Assembly: GCF_002072955.1 (NCBI RefSeq)
Contig: NZ_LPUF01000001.1
Coordinates: forward strand, 1,138,896 to 1,202,895
DNA: 64,000 nt
Reading direction: 5' to 3'
Origin: Methyloprofundus sedimenti
GTDB lineage: Bacteria > Pseudomonadota > Gammaproteobacteria > Methylococcales > Methylomonadaceae
Positions 44,447 to 53,583 of the stretch are shown one piece after another. The notes under the pieces were generated by a model. It was given only the letters and a program-made list of their open reading frames with translations, was not told the origin of the DNA and did no database searches. A program made the position numbers and the translations under genes. Positions within the stretch are counted from its first letter, which is position 1; each line of letters starts with the position of its first letter.

Positions 44447-47400
44447 ATGTCCATTCGTGTGGCCATTAATCATAAAACAGTTTATAAATTCGACCGTTCC
44501 GTGTCGTTATCACCGCATATTTTTCGTTTGCGCCCTGCTGTACATAGCAGAACACCTATTAAAGCCTACAGTTTACGTATTCTGCCTGAAGAGCATTTTA
44601 TTAACTGGCAGCAGGATCCGTTTGGCAATATTCTGGCGCGAGTGGTTTTTCCTGAGAAGACCAGAGAATTGAGCGTCGAAGTCGAGGTCATTGCGGATAT
44701 GACTACCATCAATCCGTTTGATTTTTTTGTTGAAAGCTATGCAGAAAACTATCCTTTTAAATACACTGAGCAAGCTCTCAAAGAGCTGGAGCCTTATCTA
44801 GAAGTTACTGAAGACGGACCGTTACTAAAGCAATGGCTAAAGGATTTTGATGCCAAGGAACGCACTATCAATGATTTTATGGTCTATGTAAACCAGCAGC
44901 TTTATAAGGATATTAAATATAATATTCGTATGGAAGTGGGGGTGCAAACCTGTGAAGAAACACTGACTTCATTAAGTGGTTCATGCCGTGATTCCGCCTG
45001 GTTACTGGTGCAAATCTTACGTCATTTAGGTTTGGCGGCGCGTTTTGTTTCTGGCTATTTAGTACAATTAACATCCGATGTTAAATCGCTTGATGGCCCC
45101 TCTGGACCAGAAGCAGACTTTACTGATCTGCATGCCTGGGCTGAAGTATATATACCAGGCGCTGGCTGGATTGGTCTTGATCCAACTTCTGGTTTACTCG
45201 CTGGCGAAGGACATATTCCTTTAGCGTGTACGCCTGACCCGGCGAGTGCCGCACCTGTGACGGGGGCAACTGATAAATGTGAAATTGAATTTGAATTTAG
45301 CAATACGGTCACGCGTATTCACGAAGATCCACGGGTTACAAAACCTTATTCTGAAGAGCAATGGCAAGCCATTAATGCTTTAGGTGAGGACGTTGATCGG
45401 CGTTTTATCGAGGATGATGTGCGTCTAACCATGGGTGGCGAACCTACTTTTGTATCTGTTGATGATATGGAAGGTGATGAATGGAATACCGGTGCCGATG
45501 GTGTGCATAAACGCAAACTTGCCAATGAATTAACCTTTAAATTAAGTGAAGTGTTTGCTAAAAATCCTTTACTGCATTATGGACAAGGTAAATGGTACCC
45601 CGGCGAAGCCTTACCGCGCTGGCAATATGGTATTTTCTGGCGTAAAGATGATGTACCTGTCTGGCAGGATGCTGAGTTATTAGCTGATATTCACAAGGAT
45701 TATCAGTTTACTGTTGAAAATGCTTTTCAATTTATGCATCGCTTATGCCAGCATTTGCATGTCGCAAAACGTTATATTAAAACCGCGTATGAAGATCCTT
45801 TTTACTATTTGTGGCAGGAAGGAAAGGTACCGACAAATATCGATCCGTTAAAAAGTAAGCTGAAAGATACGATTGAACGCCGTACTTTAGCCAAGCTTTT
45901 GGATCAACAGCTAGATACGCCAGTAGGATATGCTTTACCGTTGCAATGGGACTGGGATAAAGAGGCCTGGCACAGCGGTCCGTGGGAATTTCGTCGCGAT
46001 GAAATGTTTTTGATTCCAGGTAATTCGCCTATGGGTATGCGTATGCCATTGGATAGTTTGCCTTGGGTTGCTCCAGATGATCGCGACAATCAGGAACCGC
46101 AAAGTTTGTTTCAGCCTTTGCCTGAACTGGGTGATTATTACGGAGCAATTACACGTCGCTATAGCCAGTTGATCGCAAAAAAGAAAGAACATCCTGAAAT
46201 TATTGAGCAAGATCTAGCTGATGCGGAAGAAAATCTAGTTAAAGTTCCGCATACTGCACTTTCAGTAGAAGCGCGTGAGGGGCGCTTGTATATTTTTATG
46301 CCACCATTAACATCACTGGAGCATTACCTGGAAATTATTGCCGCAGTAGAAGCAACGGCGGCAACATTGAAAACACCTGTGGTTATTGAAGGTTATGAGC
46401 CACCGAGAGATTTTCGTCTTGAGCGCTTGATGATTACGCCTGATCCCGGTGTGATTGAGGTGAATATTCACCCCTCGAGTAGCTGGAAAGAACTGGTCGA
46501 TAAAACTAATATTATTTATGAGCAGGCGCATCAAGTAAGATTAGGCGCGGAAAAATTTATGCTCGATGGTCGTCATAGTGGGACAGGCGGTGGTAACCAT
46601 ATTACTTTAGGCGGTGCGACGCCAGCGGATAGTCCCGTTCTTAGACGACCTGATTTATTGCGCAGTTTGATTACCTATTGGCAGCATCATCCAGGATTGT
46701 CGTATTTATTTTCCGGTATGTTTATAGGTCCTACCAGCCAGGCACCGCGGGTGGATGAAGGACGTGATGAGAAGCTGTATGAACTAGAAATTGCTTTTCA
46801 GCAAATGCCCAAAGGTGAAACTCCGGCACCCTGGTTAGTGGATCGTTTATTACGTCATTTATTAACTGATATTACCGGTAATACCCATCGCTCGGAATTT
46901 TGTATTGATAAGCTGTATTCGCCGGACAGTTCTACGGGGCGTCTAGGTATTCTGGAATTACGTGCTTTTGAAATGCCGCCGCATCCGCGTATGGCTTTAG
47001 TGCAAACGTTGTTATTGCGTACGCTGATAGCCTGGTTCTGGCATAAACCTTATGAACATAAGTTGATTCGCTGGGGCACGGAGCTGCATGATCGCTTTTT
47101 ACTACCACATTATGCCGAGCAGGATTTACGTCAGGTAGTCAGTGATTTACAGAGTGATGGTTTTGCATTCAAAATGGAATGGTTAGATCCGTTTTTTGAA
47201 TTCCGTTTTCCTGTGTATGGTACGCATCAAGTAGAAGGTATTGATCTGGAATTACGCTTTGGTATCGAGCCGTGGCATGTATTGGGTGAAGAAGTAAGCA
47301 GTAGTGGTACATCTCGGTATGTTGATTCCTCGGTAGAGCGGTTACAATTTAAAGTCTCGGGCTTTACCGAAGGGCGTTATATTGTCACTTGTAATGGTCG

Positions 47401-47857
47401 GCGTCTGCCTTTACGCAATACCGGACGTAAAGGCGAGTATGTTGCTGGTGTGCGTTACCGCGCCTGGCAGCCACCGTCTGCATTGCATCCAACCATTAAG
47501 CCGCATGTGCCGTTAATATTTGATGTATTTGATAGCTGGAATGGACGTGCTGTTGGCGGCTGTACTTATTATGTTTCGCACCCTGGTGGCCGTAGTTATG
47601 ATGCTTTTCCGGTTAATAGTTATGAGGCGGAAGGGCGACGTATTACCCGTTTCTGGGATTATGGTCACAGCCCTAGTTCGGAAGGTGCTGAACGTCAGCC
47701 GGTAATACAGGGTGGAAGTCATGAAGGGGCAAGCTTTACTACCTTTGGAAACCAGGAGTTTGTTGTTCCGACCAGGGTGCCTGCACCTGAATTACCTAGT
47801 GAAGAATATCCATGTACCTTAGATTTGCGTTATGATGAGCGCATTCAAAAGTTTTAG
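44447..47857 (+). CDS. Transglutaminase-like protease fused to DUF2126
   Basis: A 1136-residue protein. Residues 1-90 form the bacterial transglutaminase N-terminal beta domain. The transglutaminase-like core (about 150-260) has the complete triad C180 (GSCRDSAW), H229 (DLHAWAEVY) and D245 (GLDPTSG). From about 300 the protein is DUF2126, with blocks such as DVRLTMGGEPTFVS, HSGTGGGNHITLGGA and RLGILELRAFEMPPHPRMA, a fold related to glutamine-synthetase-like amidoligases. It heads a co-directional set with the ATP-grasp/alpha-E fusion at 48069 and a second transglutaminase at 50678. Such clusters are proposed to make and cleave peptide tags or peptides; the substrate is unknown. Confidence 0.88.
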   Translation: MSIRVAINHKTVYKFDRSVSLSPHIFRLRPAVHSRTPIKAYSLRILPEEHFINWQQDPFGNILARVVFPEKTRELSVEVEVIADMTTINPFDFFVESYAENYPFKYTEQALKELEPYLEVTEDGPLLKQWLKDFDAKERTINDFMVYVNQQLYKDIKYNIRMEVGVQTCEETLTSLSGSCRDSAWLLVQILRHLGLAARFVSGYLVQLTSDVKSLDGPSGPEADFTDLHAWAEVYIPGAGWIGLDPTSGLLAGEGHIPLACTPDPASAAPVTGATDKCEIEFEFSNTVTRIHEDPRVTKPYSEEQWQAINALGEDVDRRFIEDDVRLTMGGEPTFVSVDDMEGDEWNTGADGVHKRKLANELTFKLSEVFAKNPLLHYGQGKWYPGEALPRWQYGIFWRKDDVPVWQDAELLADIHKDYQFTVENAFQFMHRLCQHLHVAKRYIKTAYEDPFYYLWQEGKVPTNIDPLKSKLKDTIERRTLAKLLDQQLDTPVGYALPLQWDWDKEAWHSGPWEFRRDEMFLIPGNSPMGMRMPLDSLPWVAPDDRDNQEPQSLFQPLPELGDYYGAITRRYSQLIAKKKEHPEIIEQDLADAEENLVKVPHTALSVEAREGRLYIFMPPLTSLEHYLEIIAAVEATAATLKTPVVIEGYEPPRDFRLERLMITPDPGVIEVNIHPSSSWKELVDKTNIIYEQAHQVRLGAEKFMLDGRHSGTGGGNHITLGGATPADSPVLRRPDLLRSLITYWQHHPGLSYLFSGMFIGPTSQAPRVDEGRDEKLYELEIAFQQMPKGETPAPWLVDRLLRHLLTDITGNTHRSEFCIDKLYSPDSSTGRLGILELRAFEMPPHPRMALVQTLLLRTLIAWFWHKPYEHKLIRWGTELHDRFLLPHYAEQDLRQVVSDLQSDGFAFKMEWLDPFFEFRFPVYGTHQVEGIDLELRFGIEPWHVLGEEVSSSGTSRYVDSSVERLQFKVSGFTEGRYIVTCNGRRLPLRNTGRKGEYVAGVRYRAWQPPSALHPTIKPHVPLIFDVFDSWNGRAVGGCTYYVSHPGGRSYDAFPVNSYEAEGRRITRFWDYGHSPSSEGAERQPVIQGGSHEGASFTTFGNQEFVVPTRVPAPELPSEEYPCTLDLRYDERIQKF

Positions 47858-47892
47858 GGATAAAAAAATAATAACTGAATAAATTGGTAGTC

Positions 47893-47933
47893 TGGGCTGG
47901 GATTTTATTGCGCAACAATAAAATCCCAGCCCA
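47893..47933. terminator. Perfect 18-bp-stem hairpin after the DUF2126 gene
   Basis: TGGGCTGGGATTTTATTG (47893-47910) and CAATAAAATCCCAGCCCA (47916-47933) pair perfectly around CGCAA. A short T-rich run (ATATTTTTA) follows 6 bp later. The hairpin lies 36 bp after the stop and is the strongest in the window. It probably ends or attenuates the transcript, which would separate the 1136-residue gene from the fusion gene at 48069. Confidence 0.75.
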
Positions 47934-48068
47934 ACACATATTTTTATAGCACTGAAATAATGACTTCCGTTATCTATTCCTCGCTTGATAAACGACTCAA
48001 ACCTACAATTTTGCTTCAGATTATTCCGTTTTATTCCTTATCTTAATGGCAGTGCCTTTTAAATAGCT

Positions 48069-50681
48069 ATGATTAACCTGGATCCCGTTGTGCAGAATGA
48101 CATAACTTCTAGTCTTGCCAGTCAGTATTATGCAACGCAACTGAGTAGTTCTGATGAAATACTGGGTGGCCAAAATAAAGTCCAGCCGCATTGGCGGGAC
48201 TTTATGTCTGCAATTGAAGCAATGGGCGGAGCTGAGCTAGAACGTCGCCGCAAGGAAAACCAGCGCCTGCTACGTGAAAACGGTGTAACTTATACCGTTT
48301 ACAGTGATAAAGGTCATCACAACCGTCCCTGGAAGCTTGATTCAGTGCCATTATTAATTGGTTCGGCTGAATGGCTAGTTATCGAGCAAGGCATACAGCA
48401 ACGGGCTGAGTTACTTAATCTGATTCTTAAGGATCTGTACGGACCACAACAACTGTTGAAAAAAGGCTTAATACCCGCGCAATTGATTTTTGCGCATCAG
48501 GGGTTTTTGGCGCCTTGTGTGGGTAGTCTAACGGATGCGACTCGCTTGACTATTTATGCCGCTAATCTGGTGCGTGGTCAAAACGGAAAGATGTGGGTGC
48601 TTAACGATCATACTCAGGCACCTTCAGGTATGGGTTATAGCCTGGAAAACAGGAATGTAGTCGGCAGGGTGATGGGTGACCTGTTTCAGGATTCGCAGGT
48701 ACAACGTTTGGCAGGCTTTTTTACCTCTCTACAAAGCAGTCTGGCGCAATTGGCTCCACACAATAAAGATGATCCGCATATTGTTGTATTGACCCCAGGC
48801 CCCTTAAATGAAACTTATTTTGAACATGCTTATCTTGCTTCGCAATTAGGGTTTACATTGGCTCAGGGTGAAGATTTAACCATGCGTGATGGTAAAGTCT
48901 GGTTGCGAACATTGGAAGGCTTAAAGGCTGTCGATGTTTTGTTAAGACGTGTTGATGATGGTTTTTGTGATCCATTGGAGCTGAATCCGCGCTCGCAATT
49001 GGGAGTTGCTGGTTTATTGCAAGCAGTGCGCTTAGGTAATGTTAGTGTCGCTAATCCTTTGGGTAGCGGAATTTTAGAAAATCCCGGACTTTTGGGCTTC
49101 TTACCGAGCTTGTGTCGGCATTTTCTGGGCCAGGAATTGCTACTTCCTTCGACGGCAACATGGTGGTGCGGGCAGAAGAAAGAGCGTGATTTTGTTATTA
49201 ATAATATATCCAAGCTGACAATTAAACCTATTTCTCGTAGTTCTCATCAGGTTATTGTTGGGGAGCACTTGAGTTCCCAGCAACGTGATGAACTTATTTA
49301 TAGAATCAAAGAAAAACCCTATCTTTTTATAGGTCAGGAGCAAATTAACTTTTCTACTGCGCCTACATTAATTAATGGCGTCATTGAGCCGCGCAACTGT
49401 ATATTACGCAGCTTCGCAGTGTCCAGTGATAAGTCTTATCAGGTTATGCCGGGAGGCTTGACTCGAGTCGCTGCAGATAAAGATCAGTTTACGGTATCTA
49501 ATCAGTTTGGTGCGATTAGCAAAGATACCTGGGTGTTAAGTTCCAGAGAGAGTAGCAAGCAAAGTCAAGATCGAAGTCAAAGTCAAAGTCAAAGTCAAAG
49601 TCAAAGTCAAAGCTCCCTGATTAGACACCAGGTGCCTGCCCTTGTTTCTGAGCCACTGGTAAGCAGGGCAGCAGATAATTTATTTTGGGTAGGTCGGCAT
49701 TTTGAGCGAATTTTTTTCAGTATCCGCTTATTGCACATCGTGCTTAGTGAGCAAATGAACCTGAAGGATGTTAGTGAGCAAAGTAATAGGCATTTTGAGG
49801 TTTTATTACATGCAGTCACACATTTGACCGGGACCTACCCTGGATTTATAGCTGCTAATCCTTTGTCTCAGGCTGAACAGCATAAGCAGATGCTTTCTTT
49901 ATTTAGTGATCAGCAACGCGCTGGCACTATTGCCAGTAATATTGAGGACTTTTTTTATGCTGCATTTAATATCCGCGACTTATGGTCGCAAAATACCTGG
50001 CGCTGTATAGATTCGATACGCGACGACTGGCATGCCGAGGCGCACCAGTTAATGTCGTCGCCTGCACAGTTAAGTCGTCCGCTCGATAAACTAAATCTAC
50101 AAATGGCTGCTTTCAGCGGACTGACATCTGAAAGTATGACCCGAGAAGCAGGGTGGACATTACTGCAACTAGGAAGAAGGCTGGAAAGAGCCCTGGCTTT
50201 AATTTCTTTTTTGCGTGCTACTGTTGTACAAAAGCAGTCAGAAACACAGTTATACCCGGTTCTGGAATCGGTGCTGCAGGTGACCGATAGTTTTAGTCTT
50301 TATCAGCGCAGATACCGTTCGGTTGTCTGCCTACCGCTGTTACTGGAATTATTGTTAGGAGATAAAAGCCATCCTTATTCTCTGCTGTTTCAATTGCAGC
50401 ATTTGAAAGATGCTGTTGCAACCTTACCAGGGCAAAATAAAAATCGTTTGAGTATGGAACAGCGCTTAATTCTGAAAGCCTATATTGATATTCAATTATG
50501 TGATTTTAATAGCTTACTGAATATTGATGATAACAATGGTATTCACTCAAAGCTGGACAAACTGTTGAAAAATTTGACTGAATCACTTTGGGAATTTTCA
50601 GATATGATCGCTCAGCGTTATTTTAATCATGTGCAAGTAAAGCATCAGTTATCTCCAGTAGCGCTGGAGAAGAACTTATGA
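48069..50681 (+). CDS. Fusion of circularly permuted ATP-grasp and alpha-E domains
   Basis: An 870-residue protein. Residues 1-490 are a circularly permuted ATP-grasp ligase (CP_ATPgrasp), with GVTYTVYSDKGHHNRPWKLD, PSGMGYSLENRNVVGR and VVLTPGPLNETYFEHAYLA. Residues about 530-860 are an alpha-E domain, starting LVSRAADNLFWVGRHFERIF. A repetitive S-Q linker (about 499-517) joins them. On the opposite strand (52621-55046) the same two domains exist as separate proteins, which shows the fusion is a real domain pairing. It overlaps the next gene by 4 bp (ATGA). ATP-grasp enzymes here should form an amide or peptide bond; alpha-E is an all-helical partner of unknown job. Confidence 0.9.
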   Translation: MINLDPVVQNDITSSLASQYYATQLSSSDEILGGQNKVQPHWRDFMSAIEAMGGAELERRRKENQRLLRENGVTYTVYSDKGHHNRPWKLDSVPLLIGSAEWLVIEQGIQQRAELLNLILKDLYGPQQLLKKGLIPAQLIFAHQGFLAPCVGSLTDATRLTIYAANLVRGQNGKMWVLNDHTQAPSGMGYSLENRNVVGRVMGDLFQDSQVQRLAGFFTSLQSSLAQLAPHNKDDPHIVVLTPGPLNETYFEHAYLASQLGFTLAQGEDLTMRDGKVWLRTLEGLKAVDVLLRRVDDGFCDPLELNPRSQLGVAGLLQAVRLGNVSVANPLGSGILENPGLLGFLPSLCRHFLGQELLLPSTATWWCGQKKERDFVINNISKLTIKPISRSSHQVIVGEHLSSQQRDELIYRIKEKPYLFIGQEQINFSTAPTLINGVIEPRNCILRSFAVSSDKSYQVMPGGLTRVAADKDQFTVSNQFGAISKDTWVLSSRESSKQSQDRSQSQSQSQSQSQSSLIRHQVPALVSEPLVSRAADNLFWVGRHFERIFFSIRLLHIVLSEQMNLKDVSEQSNRHFEVLLHAVTHLTGTYPGFIAANPLSQAEQHKQMLSLFSDQQRAGTIASNIEDFFYAAFNIRDLWSQNTWRCIDSIRDDWHAEAHQLMSSPAQLSRPLDKLNLQMAAFSGLTSESMTREAGWTLLQLGRRLERALALISFLRATVVQKQSETQLYPVLESVLQVTDSFSLYQRRYRSVVCLPLLLELLLGDKSHPYSLLFQLQHLKDAVATLPGQNKNRLSMEQRLILKAYIDIQLCDFNSLLNIDDNNGIHSKLDKLLKNLTESLWEFSDMIAQRYFNHVQVKHQLSPVALEKNL
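49564..49611 (+). repeat. Hexanucleotide AGTCAA array in the fusion gene linker
   Basis: About seven copies of a hexamer, AGTCAA with one edge variant (AGATCGA at the start), encode alternating Ser-Gln between the ATP-grasp and alpha-E domains. The unit is six bases, so copy-number change keeps the reading frame. The only effect would be a longer or shorter linker. Confidence 0.85.
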
Positions 50682-51559
50682 AATTTACCATTAAGCATAC
50701 CACTCAATACAGCTATAACCAATCTGTCGATCTATGTCATAGCGAGGCGCGTCTGTTAATGCGAGAATGTTCTAATCAACGCAGCATATCCAGTAACATA
50801 AAGATTAGCCCGGCACCTCAGGGTTACCATGAACGACTGGATTATTTTGGCAACAAGGTGGCCTTTTTTTCATTACAACAACCGCATAAGCAGTTAATTG
50901 TTACTGCCTTAAGTGAAGTTGAAGTGCTAAATAACAACCTGATAATAAATATGGCCAGTATCAGTTGGGAAGATGTTTTAGCACAGATGAGATATACTCA
51001 GGCGCCCTTAACTGAATTGCCGCTGGTGCAAATATATGCTCTGGATTCAGCGCTTGCAGCTGCGAGCATGGAGATTAAAGCCTATGCAGCAGAATCATTT
51101 CAGCCTGGCAGGACAATATCCGCTGTTGCTGAAGATTTAACCCAGCGTATTTATCAGGATTTTAGTTATGATCCCACTTTTACTACCATTGCTACGCCCC
51201 TGGCGACGGTACTGGAACATAAGCGAGGCGTCTGTCAGGATTTTGCGCATCTGGCTATAGCTTGTTTTCGTTCTTTTGGACTGCCTGCGCGGTATGTCAG
51301 TGGTTATATAGAAACAACTCCTCCGCCAGGTGTTGTCAAACTGGCGGGCAGTGATGCTTCACATGCCTGGTTTTCATTTTTTCAACCAGATTACGGCTGG
51401 CAGGACTATGATCCAACCAATAATTGTAAAACGGGTGAGCAGCATATTACCTTGGCGTGGGGGCGTGATTATAATGATGTTACACCCTTAAAAGGTTTGG
51501 CAATAGGCAGTAGTCAACAGCAGATTTCGGTTGCAGTTGATGTGCATAGACAAATCTGA
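50678..51559 (+). CDS. Transglutaminase-like cysteine protease
   Basis: A 293-residue protein with the transglutaminase N-terminal beta domain (about 1-100) and core. The catalytic Cys is C186 in RGVCQDFAHLAIACFRSFG, followed by SHAWFSFF (His) and DYDPTNN (Asp). The ATG overlaps the ATP-grasp/alpha-E fusion by 4 bp, so the two are made together. In Anbu-type loci this protease is a constant partner and is thought to cleave or rearrange peptide bonds made by the ATP-grasp enzyme. Substrate unknown. Confidence 0.9.
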   Translation: MKFTIKHTTQYSYNQSVDLCHSEARLLMRECSNQRSISSNIKISPAPQGYHERLDYFGNKVAFFSLQQPHKQLIVTALSEVEVLNNNLIINMASISWEDVLAQMRYTQAPLTELPLVQIYALDSALAAASMEIKAYAAESFQPGRTISAVAEDLTQRIYQDFSYDPTFTTIATPLATVLEHKRGVCQDFAHLAIACFRSFGLPARYVSGYIETTPPPGVVKLAGSDASHAWFSFFQPDYGWQDYDPTNNCKTGEQHITLAWGRDYNDVTPLKGLAIGSSQQQISVAVDVHRQI

Positions 51560-51578
51560 GTTTGTTCTATTATCCTGC

Positions 51579-51584
51579 TATAAT
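51579..51584 (+). promoter_or_regulatory. Candidate -10 box upstream of Anbu
   Basis: TATAAT at 51579-51584, 36 bp before the Anbu ATG and inside the partial palindrome CTATTATCCTGCTATAATAG. No good -35 lies 16-18 bp upstream, so this is a weak suggestion that Anbu may have its own promoter in the 60-bp gap. Confidence 0.35.
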
Positions 51585-51619
51585 AGCCGCATTTATTTTT
51601 AAGTAAAAAAGAATTAATT

Positions 51620-52375
51620 ATGACTTATTGTATTGCAGCTTCTATTGATGAAGGCCTGGTGTTAGTTTCCGATTCCAGAACTAATGCTGGAATTGATAAT
51701 GTGAGTACTTATGGCAAAATGCACGCTTTTGATACCAGTGATGATCGTACACTTATATTACTAAGTGCTGGAAATTTGGCTACCACTCAAGCGGTACTGG
51801 AACAAGTACATCGAGATAGAGTTAAAGGTGCAGAAATTAATCTAAATACCGTTGACTGTCTTTCCTCTGCAGCCCATTATCTGGGGCAGGTTAGCCTGGA
51901 AAAACAGCAACAGCATAAAAATCCAGCAGGACAAAGCGCTTTTGATTCTTCTGCCAGCTTTATTCTGGCTGGACAGATTGGTGAAGATGATCATGGTGCC
52001 TATATGATCTATGCTGAAGGAAATAGCATTACCACTTCTACTCATACGCCTTTTTTGCAGATAGGTGAGACCAAATACGGCAAGCCCATTCTGGATAGAT
52101 TCTTAACTCCGCATACATCCTTAGATGAAGCGGCAATGTGCTGTCTGGTTTCTATGGATTCGACCATTCGCAGTAATGCAGGTGTTGGTGCGCCTATAGA
52201 GCTGTTGATTTACCGAAAAGACAGTTTCAGTCTAGGAGAGTATTATTGTTTTCAGGATGATGATCCGTACATGCTTGATTTACGACATAGCTGGGAAGAG
52301 CAGTTAAAAGAAGCATTCTCATGCTTGCCTGCGCTAGATAAAAGCGATGCACACCCATTGAAGGCTAAATTGTAA
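51620..52375 (+). CDS. Anbu, proteasome-like peptidase (ancestral beta subunit)
   Basis: A 251-residue member of the Ntn-hydrolase proteasome family called Anbu (bacterial proteasome homologue). The protein begins M-T-Y-C-I-A-A-S, so removal of Met exposes the nucleophile Thr. D18 (SDSRTNAG) and K33 (YGKMHAF) complete the proteasome-type site. Length and neighbours (transglutaminases, ATP-grasp, alpha-E) match known Anbu loci exactly. Anbu assembles into rings or an open helix and its substrates are not established. A 60-bp gap separates it from the transglutaminase gene, consistent with the same transcript. Confidence 0.92.
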   Translation: MTYCIAASIDEGLVLVSDSRTNAGIDNVSTYGKMHAFDTSDDRTLILLSAGNLATTQAVLEQVHRDRVKGAEINLNTVDCLSSAAHYLGQVSLEKQQQHKNPAGQSAFDSSASFILAGQIGEDDHGAYMIYAEGNSITTSTHTPFLQIGETKYGKPILDRFLTPHTSLDEAAMCCLVSMDSTIRSNAGVGAPIELLIYRKDSFSLGEYYCFQDDDPYMLDLRHSWEEQLKEAFSCLPALDKSDAHPLKAKL

Positions 52376-52425
52376 GTTTTCGTTCAGGGTTATATTAACA
52401 AAATCAACATATAAATTCTAAAATA

Positions 52426-52489
52426 ACCACAGAGGACAACCGGCGTTTCTTTATCGTGTAACTTTGGTGCTCTTAGTGTCCGCTGTGGT
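52426..52489. repeat. 64-bp inverted-repeat element between convergent genes
   Basis: ACCACAGAGGACA (52426-52438) and TGTCCGCTGTGGT (52477-52489) pair with one mismatch over 13 bp around a 38-nt loop. It may be a short repeat element or a weak bidirectional terminator; the region 52376-52620 has no gene. Confidence 0.5.
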
Positions 52490-52620
52490 AAAAATGTGAA
52501 ATTCTGAAGCTCGCTTGCTTAGTCTGTGTTGATGCAAGATAAGTTAGCGCATCACTTTTATTCCTTGTTAAATTGTGCTATTTCGAACTCCAACGCGATC
52601 TATAACTACGCATATTACTG

Positions 52621-53583
52621 TTAACCTGCTTCTGCCGTTTGTGATTGTGTCTGTTCCTGTACTAAAAACCAGTTTTCAGTAATATCATTATGTAAATCAC
52701 CCAGGCGACTTTGTAAATCATCAAGAATTTTACGTAACTGAAACTGTGTAGCTTTATCGGTATCTATCGTTTGAACATATGTTTGCAATTCGATGACTTT
52801 TTTTGGCAGTATGTCGTTATTGGGTAGTAGGTTGATGGCGGTTGCGATATCACTGATACAGCAGGCTATGGAGCGCGGTAATGCGGTATCACGTAGTAGA
52901 TAATTTAATACGTCATCTCCTTTGACGCGACTCCTGACGTGCTGGCGATACATCAGTAAGGCATTCAGTGTCTGTAAAATATTGCGCCATAAAATACTTT
53001 CATAGTGGCGCATTTCATTACTGCGGGATTCTGAAAGCAGTAAGCAAGCCAGTTCCAGAATACGGCTGGTCATGTCTGCACGCTCGATATTACGTCCCAG
53101 GCGGATAAAACGGTATGGAGCATTGTGGCTCATATAGCCTGATAATAGACCTGTAAAACGCTGACATCCTTGCATTATTTCATCCAGAAATACGATGCGT
53201 CCGCGACGGTTATTAACTGAGTCCAGATGGTTTTTGACGTACAAGTACATTTCATTGACTTGTTCCCAGGATTCGTCTGGTAATAATTCTCGTGTGGTAC
53301 GCATATTTTCCCGTGCATACACAAGTGACGAATACAGGGAAATGGGATTGCGTTCATCAACCAGCAAAAAATTAGTCACATTGCGTTCATTGGCAACTTT
53401 ATAATGCTCAAAAAACAATTTTTCACAGCTATTAATACGAATGAGATGTGGCCAACCCATTTCTACACCTTTAGGTAGATCCATTAATAGATTCATATGT
53501 ACGCTAATCAGGCGCGCAGTGTTTTCGGTGCGTTCCAGATAACGTGCCAGCCAGTAAATACGTTCTGCTGATCGAGATAACAT
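52621..53583 (-). CDS. Alpha-E domain protein
   Basis: A 320-residue all-helical protein of the alpha-E (DUF403) family. It starts MLSRSAERIYWLARYLERTENTARL, the same motif that opens the C-terminal half of the 870-residue fusion (RAADNLFWVGRHFERIF). It overlaps the ATP-grasp gene by 1 bp at its start, as a translationally coupled partner. This is the stand-alone version of the domain pair. Its function is unknown; it always accompanies these ATP-grasp ligases. Confidence 0.9.
   Translation of the reverse strand: MLSRSAERIYWLARYLERTENTARLISVHMNLLMDLPKGVEMGWPHLIRINSCEKLFFEHYKVANERNVTNFLLVDERNPISLYSSLVYARENMRTTRELLPDESWEQVNEMYLYVKNHLDSVNNRRGRIVFLDEIMQGCQRFTGLLSGYMSHNAPYRFIRLGRNIERADMTSRILELACLLLSESRSNEMRHYESILWRNILQTLNALLMYRQHVRSRVKGDDVLNYLLRDTALPRSIACCISDIATAINLLPNNDILPKKVIELQTYVQTIDTDKATQFQLRKILDDLQSRLGDLHNDITENWFLVQEQTQSQTAEAG

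Noticed and set aside
49564-49611. CRISPR-like tandem repeat
   Set aside because: The units are 6 bp, contiguous, with no spacers, and lie inside a coding frame; it is a Ser-Gln linker.
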